This document shows, in pieces, positions 1-7,217 of a stretch of 64,000 nucleotides of DNA. Source of the stretch: an uncultured Aliiroseovarius sp. (GTDB taxonomy: Bacteria; Pseudomonadota; Alphaproteobacteria; Rhodobacterales; Rhodobacteraceae); NCBI RefSeq assembly GCF_947492455.1, contig NZ_CANLNB010000002.1, positions 186,001 to 250,000 on the forward strand, written 5' to 3'. Positions within the stretch are counted from its first letter, which is position 1. The number at the start of each line of letters is the position of its first letter. A program made the translations under genes and the position numbers. A model generated the notes under the pieces. It was not told where the DNA came from. It worked only from the letters and a program-made list of their open reading frames with translations, and did no database searches.

Positions 1-539
1 CGTGGTACATCCTGCTTCTGGGCCGGAAAGAGGCCAGTCTGATGGCCGCCCGCCGCCTGCGCGAGCGCAAGCTTTTCGGCATGGGCACGGGGCTGTTGCA
101 TCTGGCTTTCCTGCAGATCCTGCTGGGCGCCTTGGTGGCGGGCATCGACGCTGGGCGGTCCTTTGTGGATTGGCCGTGGATGGCGGATCAGTTCTTCCCG
201 CCAGATGCCTTCGACATCACGCCCCTCTGGCGCAACTTCTTTGAGAACGCAGGGCTGGTGCAGTTCATGCACCGTATGGTGGGCTATCTGCTTGTAATCT
301 TTGCAATTGTCGTCTGGCGAGTCTCGCGCAAGTCGGGCAACCAGATGGTCCGCACGGGCTTTACTTTGGCCTGTCTGATGGTTGGTGCGCAGGCCGTGCT
401 GGGCATCGCAACTGTGCTGCAGGCCTCGCCCTTGCACGTCGCCATCACCCACCAGATCGGCGCGATGCTGGTGTGGGTTCTGGTCCTGAACGCCCGGTTC
501 CTTGCGGGCTATCCGGCTGAACAAAGCATTCGGAGCTGA
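1..539 (+). CDS. ctaA: Heme A synthase (COX15/CtaA family), C-terminal part
   Basis: The frame is open from the first bases of the window, so the gene starts upstream and about 178 C-terminal residues are visible. The family oxidises the C8 methyl of heme O to give heme A for cytochrome c oxidase, in the inner membrane. Several hydrophobic segments are visible, along with two His in helix contexts (QFMHRMVGY and VAITHQIGAM) that match the heme-ligand histidines of the C-terminal helix bundle. The length and spacing fit the second half of type 2 (COX15-like) enzymes. The stop lies 2 bp before the next ATG, so the two genes may be co-transcribed. Confidence 0.9.
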   Translation, partial: WYILLLGRKEASLMAARRLRERKLFGMGTGLLHLAFLQILLGALVAGIDAGRSFVDWPWMADQFFPPDAFDITPLWRNFFENAGLVQFMHRMVGYLLVIFAIVVWRVSRKSGNQMVRTGFTLACLMVGAQAVLGIATVLQASPLHVAITHQIGAMLVWVLVLNARFLAGYPAEQSIRS

Positions 540-541
540 TC

Positions 542-2020
542 ATGAGCGCATTTGACGATCTGATGGAATTTGCCCGCGATACGCAGGCGTTGGGCGAAGT
601 AGCAGGCCGTTTGGGCTGGGATCAGGAAACCGTGATGCCCGAGGGCGGCGCACCGCAACGGGCCGAGGAAATGGCCGCGATGGAAAAGATCCTTCACGCC
701 CGCCGCAACGATCCACGAATTGGCGAGTGGTTGGAGGCCATCGACGAAAGCGCGTTGGATGATGCAGGCCGCGCCCAGATCCGTGAAATCCGTCGTGCAC
801 GCGACCGCGCTGCGAAAGTGCCTGTGGCGCTGGCGGCAGAACTGGCCCGTGTCACGTCGGCTGCGCAGGGCAAATGGGCCGAGGCGCGCGCCGCGGATGA
901 TTTCGCCGCCTTCAAGCCGGTTCTGGAAGAAGTTGTGAAACTGCGCCGCGAGGAAGCCAGTGCTCTGGCCGATGGCGGAGACCTGTATGATGCGCTGCTG
1001 GAGGATTACGAGCCGGGGATCACGGGCGGCGACATCCAGACGCTCTTTGACGCGATGCGACCGCGTCTGGTGACCCTGCGCGACAAGGCACTTGGCGCGG
1101 CCAACCAGCCCGAAATTCTTGTAGGCAACTGGGCCGAGAAGAAACAGTTAAAGCTGTCGACCAAGCTGGCCAAGAGTTTTGGGTATGATCTGAAGCACGG
1201 GCGGATCGACAAGGCGGTGCACCCGTTCAGCTCGGGCTCAGGCTTGGATGTGCGGATCACCACGCGGACCTCGGAAGGGGATCCGTTCAACTGTTTCTAT
1301 TCCACGATTCACGAGGTCGGGCACGCCTGCTATGAGCAGAACATCGACAACGCGTATCTGCTGACGCCGATCGGGCGCGGCGCGTCGATGGGCGTGCATG
1401 AAAGCCAATCGCGTATCTATGAAAACCAACTGGGCCGCTCGCGTGCCTTCACCGGCTGGCTGTTTGACCAGATGGAGAAACGCTTTGGAAAGACGCCGGC
1501 CAGCGATGCGGATGCGTTCTATCGCATGGTGAACCGGCTTCAGAAGGGCTTTATTCGCACCGAGGCCGACGAAGTGCAGTACAACCTGCACATTATGCTG
1601 CGCTTCGATCTGGAGCGTCGCCTGATCGGCGGCCAGTTGGATGTGGCGGATCTGGAGACTGCGTGGAACGAACGTTTTGCAGCGGATTTCGGGTATGCGG
1701 TCGACAAGGCGTCAAACGGCGTGTTGCAGGACGTACATTGGTCCGTAGGCCTGTTCGGCTATTTCCCGACCTATGCGCTTGGCAATATTTATGCGGGGTG
1801 TCTCTATGACGCGCTGAAGAGCGATCTGCCTGATCTGGACACGAAGTTGGGGCAGGGGGATTCGTCTGCAGCCACGTCTTGGCTGGCTGACAAGCTGCAA
1901 CAACATGGCAGTTTGCGCACCCCGCGCGCGACGATTGAGCACGCGACGGGCAAACCGGTCTCAGTTGAGCCATTATTGGCCTATCTGGAAGACAAGTTCG
2001 ACGGCATCTATTTCGGTTAA
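542..2020 (+). CDS. Carboxypeptidase Taq (M32 family metallocarboxypeptidase)
   Basis: A 492-residue cytoplasmic zinc carboxypeptidase that removes C-terminal amino acids with broad specificity. The sequence shows the zinc motif HEVGH at residues 257-261 and the M32-specific downstream motif HESQSR. The length equals the family norm of about 500. There is no signal peptide. The ATG is 2 bp after the heme A synthase stop. The role is probably general peptide turnover; the association with the heme A synthase gene is positional only. Confidence 0.93.
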   Translation: MSAFDDLMEFARDTQALGEVAGRLGWDQETVMPEGGAPQRAEEMAAMEKILHARRNDPRIGEWLEAIDESALDDAGRAQIREIRRARDRAAKVPVALAAELARVTSAAQGKWAEARAADDFAAFKPVLEEVVKLRREEASALADGGDLYDALLEDYEPGITGGDIQTLFDAMRPRLVTLRDKALGAANQPEILVGNWAEKKQLKLSTKLAKSFGYDLKHGRIDKAVHPFSSGSGLDVRITTRTSEGDPFNCFYSTIHEVGHACYEQNIDNAYLLTPIGRGASMGVHESQSRIYENQLGRSRAFTGWLFDQMEKRFGKTPASDADAFYRMVNRLQKGFIRTEADEVQYNLHIMLRFDLERRLIGGQLDVADLETAWNERFAADFGYAVDKASNGVLQDVHWSVGLFGYFPTYALGNIYAGCLYDALKSDLPDLDTKLGQGDSSAATSWLADKLQQHGSLRTPRATIEHATGKPVSVEPLLAYLEDKFDGIYFG

Positions 2021-2249
2021 CCTTTCCCTCGAATGTCAGCGGGTTGCCGGAGAAACTTCATCCGATGATCATTGATCGCCGGCCTCTGGGGCTTTGGAAT
2101 TGTCGGCGGAAACACGCGCGTGCCTAGGGTGTGCGCTTTGTCACACTCACCAAAATGTTGCAGTAAATGTGCAAGTAGTGCTGGATTTGGTCATTGGTTC
2201 TGTTCAAGGTCGAGCTTGCCTGAGGGGGGCAACTTTGGTCGCTGACGCC

Positions 2250-2280
2250 AAAGACACAAATTGTAAATGTTTGTGCCTTT
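2250..2280. promoter_or_regulatory. Inverted repeat AAAGRCACAAA, candidate operator
   Basis: AAAGACACAAA at 2250-2260 faces TTTGTGCCTTT at 2270-2280 across a 9-nt spacer. The arms are complementary except at one position. It ends 28 bp before the ATG of the cysteine peptidase gene. The left arm recurs exactly at 3945-3955, upstream of the divergently placed Asp-Gly repeat gene. A shared regulator is inferred. Confidence 0.4.
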
Positions 2281-2307
2281 AAGTTTGCGATCGATGGAGG
2301 TTTATGG

Positions 2308-2919
2308 ATGACCACGCTCTCTGGTCCGGGCGGTATTCGTACACTTGGACGTAAAATACTTGGTGCAGCCGGTTTGGCCGCGCTCGCAAACTTTGCCGTG
2401 CCAAATGAAGGGTTCTCTAGCGGATCCGATTTCCTGAAATCACGCGGGCTGGGGGCGGCCCCGCCGGGGGCGCAGCGCCTGTGTTCGACCTATAGCTGGG
2501 CCTGTGCACGCGGTTCGTCAAATGGTTCCGTAACCCGGGGCCAAATGCAGGTTGTGCGCGCGGTAAACGCGAAGATCAATCGTACCACCCGCGGCATTGA
2601 AGACAGTCAGCAATATGGCGAGGCCGAGCGTTGGGCCATGCCCACCAGTCGCGGCGGCGATTGCGAAGATTACGCGCTGGCAAAAAAGCGGGCTTTGATT
2701 GACAAAGGGATCGATCCTCAGCGCCTGTTGATCGCGACGGTTCTGGATCGACGTCGTCGCCCGCATGCAGTGTTGATTGTGCGCACGGAAGACGGCGACA
2801 TGGTTTTGGACAACGTCACCAATTCGATCAGGAACTGGCGGGATACGCGCTATGTTTTCTTGCGGATGCAGGATCCGAACCGGCCTTCGCGCTGGGTGAA
2901 TGTCATTGCAGGTGGATAA
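2308..2919 (+). CDS. Transglutaminase-like cysteine peptidase (BTLCP/DUF920, LapG-like fold)
   Basis: A 203-residue protein of the bacterial transglutaminase-like cysteine proteinase family, whose best-known member, LapG, cleaves a surface adhesin in the periplasm. The triad is visible as C119 (GGDCEDYAL), H153 (RPHAVLIV) and D168 (VLDN). The N-terminus has RK followed by about 13 hydrophobic residues, which may be an export signal. A GGAGG ribosome site at 2296-2300 supports the ATG at 2308. A terminator follows. No LapD-type c-di-GMP receptor is in the window, so the substrate is unknown; the neighbouring secreted repeat protein is a speculative candidate. Confidence 0.85.
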   Translation: MTTLSGPGGIRTLGRKILGAAGLAALANFAVPNEGFSSGSDFLKSRGLGAAPPGAQRLCSTYSWACARGSSNGSVTRGQMQVVRAVNAKINRTTRGIEDSQQYGEAERWAMPTSRGGDCEDYALAKKRALIDKGIDPQRLLIATVLDRRRRPHAVLIVRTEDGDMVLDNVTNSIRNWRDTRYVFLRMQDPNRPSRWVNVIAGG

Positions 2920-2955
2920 GCAGGGCTGAAGCCAGCCTTGGATAGTCGAATATTT

Positions 2956-2996
2956 TAGCCCGGCAAGTGTAGTCATCTTGCCGGGCTAAGTTTTTT
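2956..2996 (+). terminator. Rho-independent terminator of the cysteine peptidase gene
   Basis: A perfect 12-bp stem (TAGCCCGGCAAG at 2956-2967 with its complement at 2977-2988) with a 9-nt loop, followed by TTTTTT at 2991-2996. It lies between convergent genes and could also slow transcription from the other side. Confidence 0.9.
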
Positions 2997-3035
2997 CGAT
3001 TTCTTCTCGTCACCTTCAATTAGGAGCGCGAGATA

Positions 3036-3899
3036 TCAGCGGTCATCGTCGGAATGGTCCGATCCACCGGGCACGCCATCGCCACCGCCGGTGCCGAAGC
3101 CATTATTACCCTGCGGGCCACCGCCACGAACGTCATCGTCGTCGCCATCGCCGTCACCATCGCCATCGCCGTCACCGTCGCCATCGCCGTCACCGTCGCC
3201 ATCACCGTCGCCATCGCCGTCACCGTCGCCGTCACCGTCACCGTCGCCGTCGCCATCGCCGTCACCGTCGCCGTCACCGTCGCCGTCGCCGTCACCGTCG
3301 CCATCGCCGTCACCGTCACCGTCGCCATCGCCGTCGCCATCGCCGTCACCGTCGCCATCGCCGTCACCGTCGCCGTCACCGTCGCCATCGCCGTCACCGT
3401 CGCCGTCACCGTCGCCATCGCCGTCACCGTCGCCATCGCCGTCGCCGTCGCCATCGCCGTCACCGTCGCCATCGCCGTCACCATCGCCGTCGCCATCGCC
3501 GTCACCGTCGCCATCGCCGTCACCGTCGCCATCGCCGTCACCGTCGCCGTCACCGTCGCCCGGTACGTCATCATCATCGTCGTCCCGTCCGTCTTCATCT
3601 CTGTCGCGTCGCGGAACAGGTTCTTCAATCGTTGCAGTCGGCAACGCGAGCAACGCATCGGCGAAACCTGGGCATTGTTCGGTGACATCCGCCAAAATTG
3701 TCAGGAAGTCATCCTGACGCTGGATGTATCTAAGCATCTGCGTTGTCACGATTTTACATTCACAAAGATCTGCTGGATTGAGCGATAGCTTTGCCGTCGC
3801 CAAATTGCAGCTCTTTTGCGCGTGTGCGATTTGTGTGGATCCACCCCATACCGCACCAGCCATTATTAGCGTGGCCAGCGCTGTCTTATGTTTAAGCAT
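3036..3899 (-). CDS. Secreted Asp-Gly repeat protein
   Basis: A 287-residue protein. Residues 1-27 look like a Sec signal peptide (hydrophobic core, then HAQ). A short domain at about 28-95 has four Cys (C31, C46, C48, C76). Next comes an Asp-rich linker, then 69 uninterrupted Asp-Gly dipeptides at about 115-252, and a Gly/Asp-rich tail ending SDDDR. It is extremely acidic and unlikely to fold without cations; calcium binding is plausible but not shown. An AGAGGGG ribosome site precedes the ATG. The family is not recognised. It converges on the cysteine peptidase gene and shares a promoter word with it. Confidence 0.75.
   Translation of the reverse strand: MLKHKTALATLIMAGAVWGGSTQIAHAQKSCNLATAKLSLNPADLCECKIVTTQMLRYIQRQDDFLTILADVTEQCPGFADALLALPTATIEEPVPRRDRDEDGRDDDDDDVPGDGDGDGDGDGDGDGDGDGDGDGDGDGDGDGDGDGDGDGDGDGDGDGDGDGDGDGDGDGDGDGDGDGDGDGDGDGDGDGDGDGDGDGDGDGDGDGDGDGDGDGDGDGDGDGDGDGDGDGDGDGDGDGDGDGDGDGDGDGDDDDVRGGGPQGNNGFGTGGGDGVPGGSDHSDDDR
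3144..3557. repeat. Hexanucleotide minisatellite coding (Asp-Gly)69
   Basis: About 69 tandem hexamers; on the coding strand each is GAY followed by GGY. The synonymous third positions vary in a loose 12-18 bp pattern instead of being uniform. The unit is a multiple of three, so gain or loss of units changes protein length without shifting frame. All six frames are open across it, which creates several long false reading frames. Confidence 0.97.
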
Positions 3900-3944
3900 T
3901 TTTCACCCCTCTTAAACATTTGCTTCAAAAAATCGTTGGTCGAA

Positions 3945-3987
3945 AAAGACACAAACTTTAGTCAAATAATGTTCATTTTGACACAAA
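3945..3987. promoter_or_regulatory. Two GACACAAA motifs upstream of the Asp-Gly repeat gene
   Basis: AAAGACACAAA at 3945-3955 is identical to the 11-mer at 2250-2260. TTTGACACAAA follows at 3977-3987. The two are spaced 32 bp, about three helical turns. The nearer copy is 46 bp from the start codon at 3899; the equivalent distance for the peptidase gene is 48 bp. The rest of 3900-4189 shows no gene. Confidence 0.4.
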
Positions 3988-4189
3988 ATCGGAGGAATTG
4001 CCACACATGAGTTCTAAATGAGGCGGAAATGGGGCTAAGGCAGTCTGATTGCAGTGAAAAACAGTGCGCATAGGCGATCAATAACTGCTGGTGGCGCAGT
4101 ATTGTGCGTTGCGAAAAGGGGGGAATCTGGAAAAGAGTCGTGCGTCTCATTTCGGTGAATGAGCGCTAAGTGTTACTGGGATTGGGATC

Positions 4190-4411
4190 TCAGTCCAACG
4201 TCTCTTTCTCTAAAAGCTGCCGAAGCATGTCACGCCCGCGCGCTTCCGCACGACGGATGCGGACGGCGGTCATGAAGGCTTCTTCCAATGTGGTGGAAGA
4301 CGCACCGATGGTTTTCTTCACTTCATCCACCAATGCGTCATTTCCGGTCATCCGTGCGGCATCAAGAACTTCCTGAGCCAGCTTGTCGGCGACTTGTTCC
4401 AGCAGGTCCAT
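4190..4411 (-). CDS. Small helical protein of unknown function
   Basis: A 73-residue, mostly charged and probably all-helical protein with no signal peptide, Cys or membrane segment. It starts 7 bp after the stop of the upstream hydrolase gene, so it is probably the second gene of a two-gene operon. The end is rich in Arg/Glu (residues about 50-70). I do not recognise a family with certainty. Confidence 0.65.
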   Translation of the reverse strand: MDLLEQVADKLAQEVLDAARMTGNDALVDEVKKTIGASSTTLEEAFMTAVRIRRAEARGRDMLRQLLEKETLD

Positions 4412-4418
4412 GATGGCC

Positions 4419-5072
4419 TCAGCGCGTGGTCTCGGTCAGGCGACGGCGGACATATTCGTCCACATGGGTGATCATTGTGTCCATATGGTCGTCTTCAAAG
4501 AAGTGACCCGAGCCCGGGATTTCTTCATGGGTGATGGTGATGCCCTTCTGCTCATGCAGTTTGTTGACCAGCGTATGGGTGTCCGCCGGCGGGGCCACAC
4601 GGTCGGCGGTGCCGTTGATGATCAGACCCGAGCTGGGGCAGGGCGCCAGGAAGCTGAAGTCATACATGTTCGCGGGCGGGCTGACCGAGACGAAGCCGGT
4701 GATTTCCGGACGGCGCATCAAAAGCTGCATGCCGATCCATGCCCCGAACGAAAAGCCAGCAACCCAGCAATGCTTGGCGTTCTGGTTCATCGATTGCAGG
4801 TAATCCAAGGCCGAGGCCGCATCCGACAGCTCGCCCACGCCTTGGTCGTATTCACCTTGGCTGCGGCCCACACCACGGAAGTTAAAGCGCAGCACGTTGA
4901 AGCCCATGTTGTGGAAGGCGTAGTGCAGATTATAGACGACCTTGTTGTTCATCGTGCCGCCGAATTGCGGATGTGGATGCAGGATGATGGCGATGGGGGC
5001 GTCTTTTTCTTTCTGAGCGTGATAGCGGCCTTCAAGTCGGCCCTCGGGGCCTGCAAAAATCACTTCGGGCAT
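4419..5072 (-). CDS. Alpha/beta hydrolase (COG2945-like)
   Basis: A 217-residue cytoplasmic serine hydrolase. A nucleophile elbow GFSFG places Ser at 108; D157 (NGTADRV) and H190 (GSGHFF) complete the triad. The HPHPQFGG segment near residue 32 is the usual oxyanion-side signature of this subgroup. A longer frame to 5198 exists, but the ATG at 5072 matches the family start and has AAGAGG upstream. The substrate cannot be told. It is transcribed divergently from iscR and co-directionally with the small protein downstream. Confidence 0.85.
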   Translation of the reverse strand: MPEVIFAGPEGRLEGRYHAQKEKDAPIAIILHPHPQFGGTMNNKVVYNLHYAFHNMGFNVLRFNFRGVGRSQGEYDQGVGELSDAASALDYLQSMNQNAKHCWVAGFSFGAWIGMQLLMRRPEITGFVSVSPPANMYDFSFLAPCPSSGLIINGTADRVAPPADTHTLVNKLHEQKGITITHEEIPGSGHFFEDDHMDTMITHVDEYVRRRLTETTR

Positions 5073-5208
5073 CTGGTCTGGGCCTCTTTTCGTTTGTCTG
5101 GGGTCGCTCGCGGCCGGGAAACCGGTTTTCTTGACGCTGGCTGACCCGCACCATAATACGGAGTTGGTGATCTGAACGCGGCGGGACCGCAGTGTCACCA
5201 GTCCTAAG

Positions 5209-5222
5209 TGACCTAGTGGTCA
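5209..5222. promoter_or_regulatory. Palindrome TGACC-N4-GGTCA upstream of iscR
   Basis: A perfect inverted repeat TGACC TAGT GGTCA, 38 bp before the iscR ATG, in the intergenic space shared with the divergent hydrolase gene. Its geometry resembles Rrf2/IscR operators (TGACT...AGTCA in other bacteria). Autoregulation of the Fe-S operon through this site is inferred. Confidence 0.45.
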
Positions 5223-5259
5223 GGGCCGAAAAGGTCAATGTTTTTGCAGGGGGAACGGT

Positions 5260-5721
5260 ATGAAGCTGTCCACAAAGGGCCGATATGCAATGGTTGCGCT
5301 GGCGGATCTGGCGATGCAGGACGAAGGCGCGCTTCTGTCGCTGACCGATCTGGCCAAACGGCAGGACATTTCACTTCCTTATCTGGAACAGCTTTTCGTG
5401 AAACTGCGTCGCGCCGGACTGGTCGATAGCGTCCGTGGGCCGGGTGGCGGCTATAAGCTGGCACGGTCGGCGTCTGACATTCGTGTGTCTGAGGTACTGG
5501 AAGCGGTGGATGAGACCGTATCCGCCATGCACAAAGGCGCGGGCGCATCCGGGGCGTCCTCGGGCTCGCGCGCGCAATCCATGACCAACCGGTTGTGGGA
5601 AGGTCTGTCGGCCCATGTCTACGTGTTCCTGCACCAGACCCGCCTGTCGGACGTGGTGAAAAACGAACTGACCCCATGCCCCGCGGTCCCCACGCTGTTT
5701 TCGGTGGTGGACGAGGATTGA
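5260..5721 (+). CDS. iscR: Rrf2-family regulator IscR (Rhodobacteraceae type)
   Basis: A 153-residue winged-helix regulator, first gene of the Fe-S operon. The N-terminal MKLSTKGRYAMVALADLA and the wing (VRGPGGGYKLAR) are classic IscR. The loop that carries three Cys ligands in E. coli IscR is Gly/Ala/Ser-rich here (residues about 91-108) with no Cys at all; the only Cys in the protein is C140. A single-Cys IscR that still binds Fe-S has been described for Rhodobacter sphaeroides, and this gene fits that type. A ribosome site GGGGGA precedes the ATG. Confidence 0.93.
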   Translation: MKLSTKGRYAMVALADLAMQDEGALLSLTDLAKRQDISLPYLEQLFVKLRRAGLVDSVRGPGGGYKLARSASDIRVSEVLEAVDETVSAMHKGAGASGASSGSRAQSMTNRLWEGLSAHVYVFLHQTRLSDVVKNELTPCPAVPTLFSVVDED

Positions 5722-5724
5722 TCC

Positions 5725-6150
5725 GTGGAGATCTCAAATCTCGTCGCGCTACAGCAACAACCAGATGTCCTTTATTTGAATGGTGTTCCATGTGAACTGC
5801 CTAGATGGGCGTCCATCGAGGACCGCAAAGACCATGTTCGGGCGTGTGTAAATGCACTTACGTTCGCCGAAATGACGGCAGAAGAGCTGCATATTTACTT
5901 TACGCGTCACAGTATAAACGCTGCTCTTACATGGAACAGGCAGCAATCTCTGATAGGCCGCGTACTGAACCGTCTTACCGTACCTCGCCCGGGTTATGCG
6001 AAGATAAACGGGCGCGTGCTTTGGCAGGTTTATGAAGAGCTCGGTGCGCAGGCCGGCGAGGCCTTTGCGGCAAGCGCAGAATTGTATCTACGTGCGGATA
6101 TTGTTGCCAAGATCGCCACTTTAATACAGCCAAAAGGAGCAGACCAGTGA
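5725..6150 (+). CDS. Unknown protein inside the iscR-suf operon
   Basis: A 141-residue protein with a GTG start 3 bp after the iscR stop; its TGA overlaps the GTG of the cysteine desulfurase gene by 4 bp (GTGA), so translational coupling is likely. I recognise no domain. It has one Cys (C23), no signal peptide and no clear membrane helix, and ends in a helix-like stretch (about 105-135). Its first 200 bases are visibly more A/T-rich than the flanking suf genes, which may indicate foreign origin or weaker codon selection. It could be an Fe-S accessory or regulatory factor; this rests on position alone. Confidence 0.7.
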   Translation: MEISNLVALQQQPDVLYLNGVPCELPRWASIEDRKDHVRACVNALTFAEMTAEELHIYFTRHSINAALTWNRQQSLIGRVLNRLTVPRPGYAKINGRVLWQVYEELGAQAGEAFAASAELYLRADIVAKIATLIQPKGADQ

Positions 6151-7190
6151 GCCGCGTGTATCTGGATTGGAACGCCACGACGCCTTTGCGGGCCGAGGCC
6201 AAGGTCGCGATGATCGAGGCGATGGAGCTTGTGGGCAACCCGTCCTCGGTCCATGCCGAGGGCCGCGCAGCCAAGGGGCTGATCGAACGGGCGCGCAAAG
6301 ATCTGGCGGCGGCGCTGGGGGCTGAGGGCGCGGATATCATCTTTACCTCATCCGCGACCGAGGCTGCGGCGCTGGCTTTGGCCGGGCGGGGTCTGTCTTG
6401 CGCGGGGATTGAACATGACGCCGTGCGGTCGTGGTGTGTGGAGGACCTGGAGATCGACGCGCAGGGTGCTGTGAGTGTTCTGGACCCAACACACAGCACG
6501 TTGCAATTGGCGAATTCCGAGACGGGGGTGATCCAAACCCTGCCCGAAGGCGTAGTCATGACAGATGCGACGCAGGCCTTTGGCAAGATCCCCTTTGCCT
6601 TCAACTGGTGCGGGGCAGAGATGGCGATCGTGTCGGCCCATAAGCTGGGTGGGCCGAAGGGTGTTGGCGCGTTGATCGTGAAGCGCGGCACCGATATCGA
6701 GGCGCGGATCAAAGGGGGCGGGCAGGAAATGGGGCGCCGCTCGGGGACCGAGAACGTCATCGGGATCGCTGGGTTTGCCGCTGCGGCCACCGCCGCGCAG
6801 AAAGATTTGGAGGCCGGAACATGGTCGAAGGTCGAGAAACTTAGAAAGATTCTAGAAAACACCATTGCGGAATCGGCGAATAAGACTATTTTTGTCGGGA
6901 AAGACGCGAACAGGCTTCCCAACACCTCGTGTTTCGTCACTCCGGGCTGGAAAGGTGAGACGCAGGTGATGGTGATGGACCTGGCCGGATTTGCGGTTTC
7001 CGCGGGCTCGGCCTGTTCATCAGGGAAGGTAAAAACCAGCGCTGCTTTGGCGGCAATGGGATTTGACCGGGATCATGCGGGATGCGCTTTGCGCGTCTCG
7101 CTTGGCCCCACGACGAGTGAGGATGAAGTCCGGGCCTTTGCACAGGCCTGGCTTCGCGAACATGAGAAATTCCGCGCGCGGGGACGCTGA
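6147..7190 (+). CDS. Cysteine desulfurase, IscS/NifS-like (class I)
   Basis: A 347-residue PLP enzyme that takes sulfur from cysteine for Fe-S assembly. The PLP lysine is K166 (SAHKLGGPKG) and the persulfide Cys is C290 in the GSACSSGK loop, a group I/IscS-type active site. It is a little shorter than E. coli IscS (404). Start GTG at 6147 overlaps the preceding gene. It is the first of two cysteine desulfurases in the operon, the other being SufS at its end. Confidence 0.93.
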   Translation: MSRVYLDWNATTPLRAEAKVAMIEAMELVGNPSSVHAEGRAAKGLIERARKDLAAALGAEGADIIFTSSATEAAALALAGRGLSCAGIEHDAVRSWCVEDLEIDAQGAVSVLDPTHSTLQLANSETGVIQTLPEGVVMTDATQAFGKIPFAFNWCGAEMAIVSAHKLGGPKGVGALIVKRGTDIEARIKGGGQEMGRRSGTENVIGIAGFAAAATAAQKDLEAGTWSKVEKLRKILENTIAESANKTIFVGKDANRLPNTSCFVTPGWKGETQVMVMDLAGFAVSAGSACSSGKVKTSAALAAMGFDRDHAGCALRVSLGPTTSEDEVRAFAQAWLREHEKFRARGR

Positions 7191-7217
7191 TCCCCTGACG
7201 GATTGAAAGGATAAAAA

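Noticed and set aside
3144-3557. CRISPR-like tandem repeat
   Set aside because: Units are 6 bp, contiguous and without unique spacers; no cas genes are nearby.
3054-3788. Long plus-strand frames across the Asp-Gly repeat, including a Ser-Pro repeat frame
   Set aside because: All frames are open through a 6-bp repeat; only the minus frame has a signal peptide, a ribosome site and non-repeat domains on both sides.
3962-4150. 62-codon minus-strand frame upstream of the Asp-Gly gene
   Set aside because: No ribosome site, atypical composition and overlap with the candidate promoter motifs.
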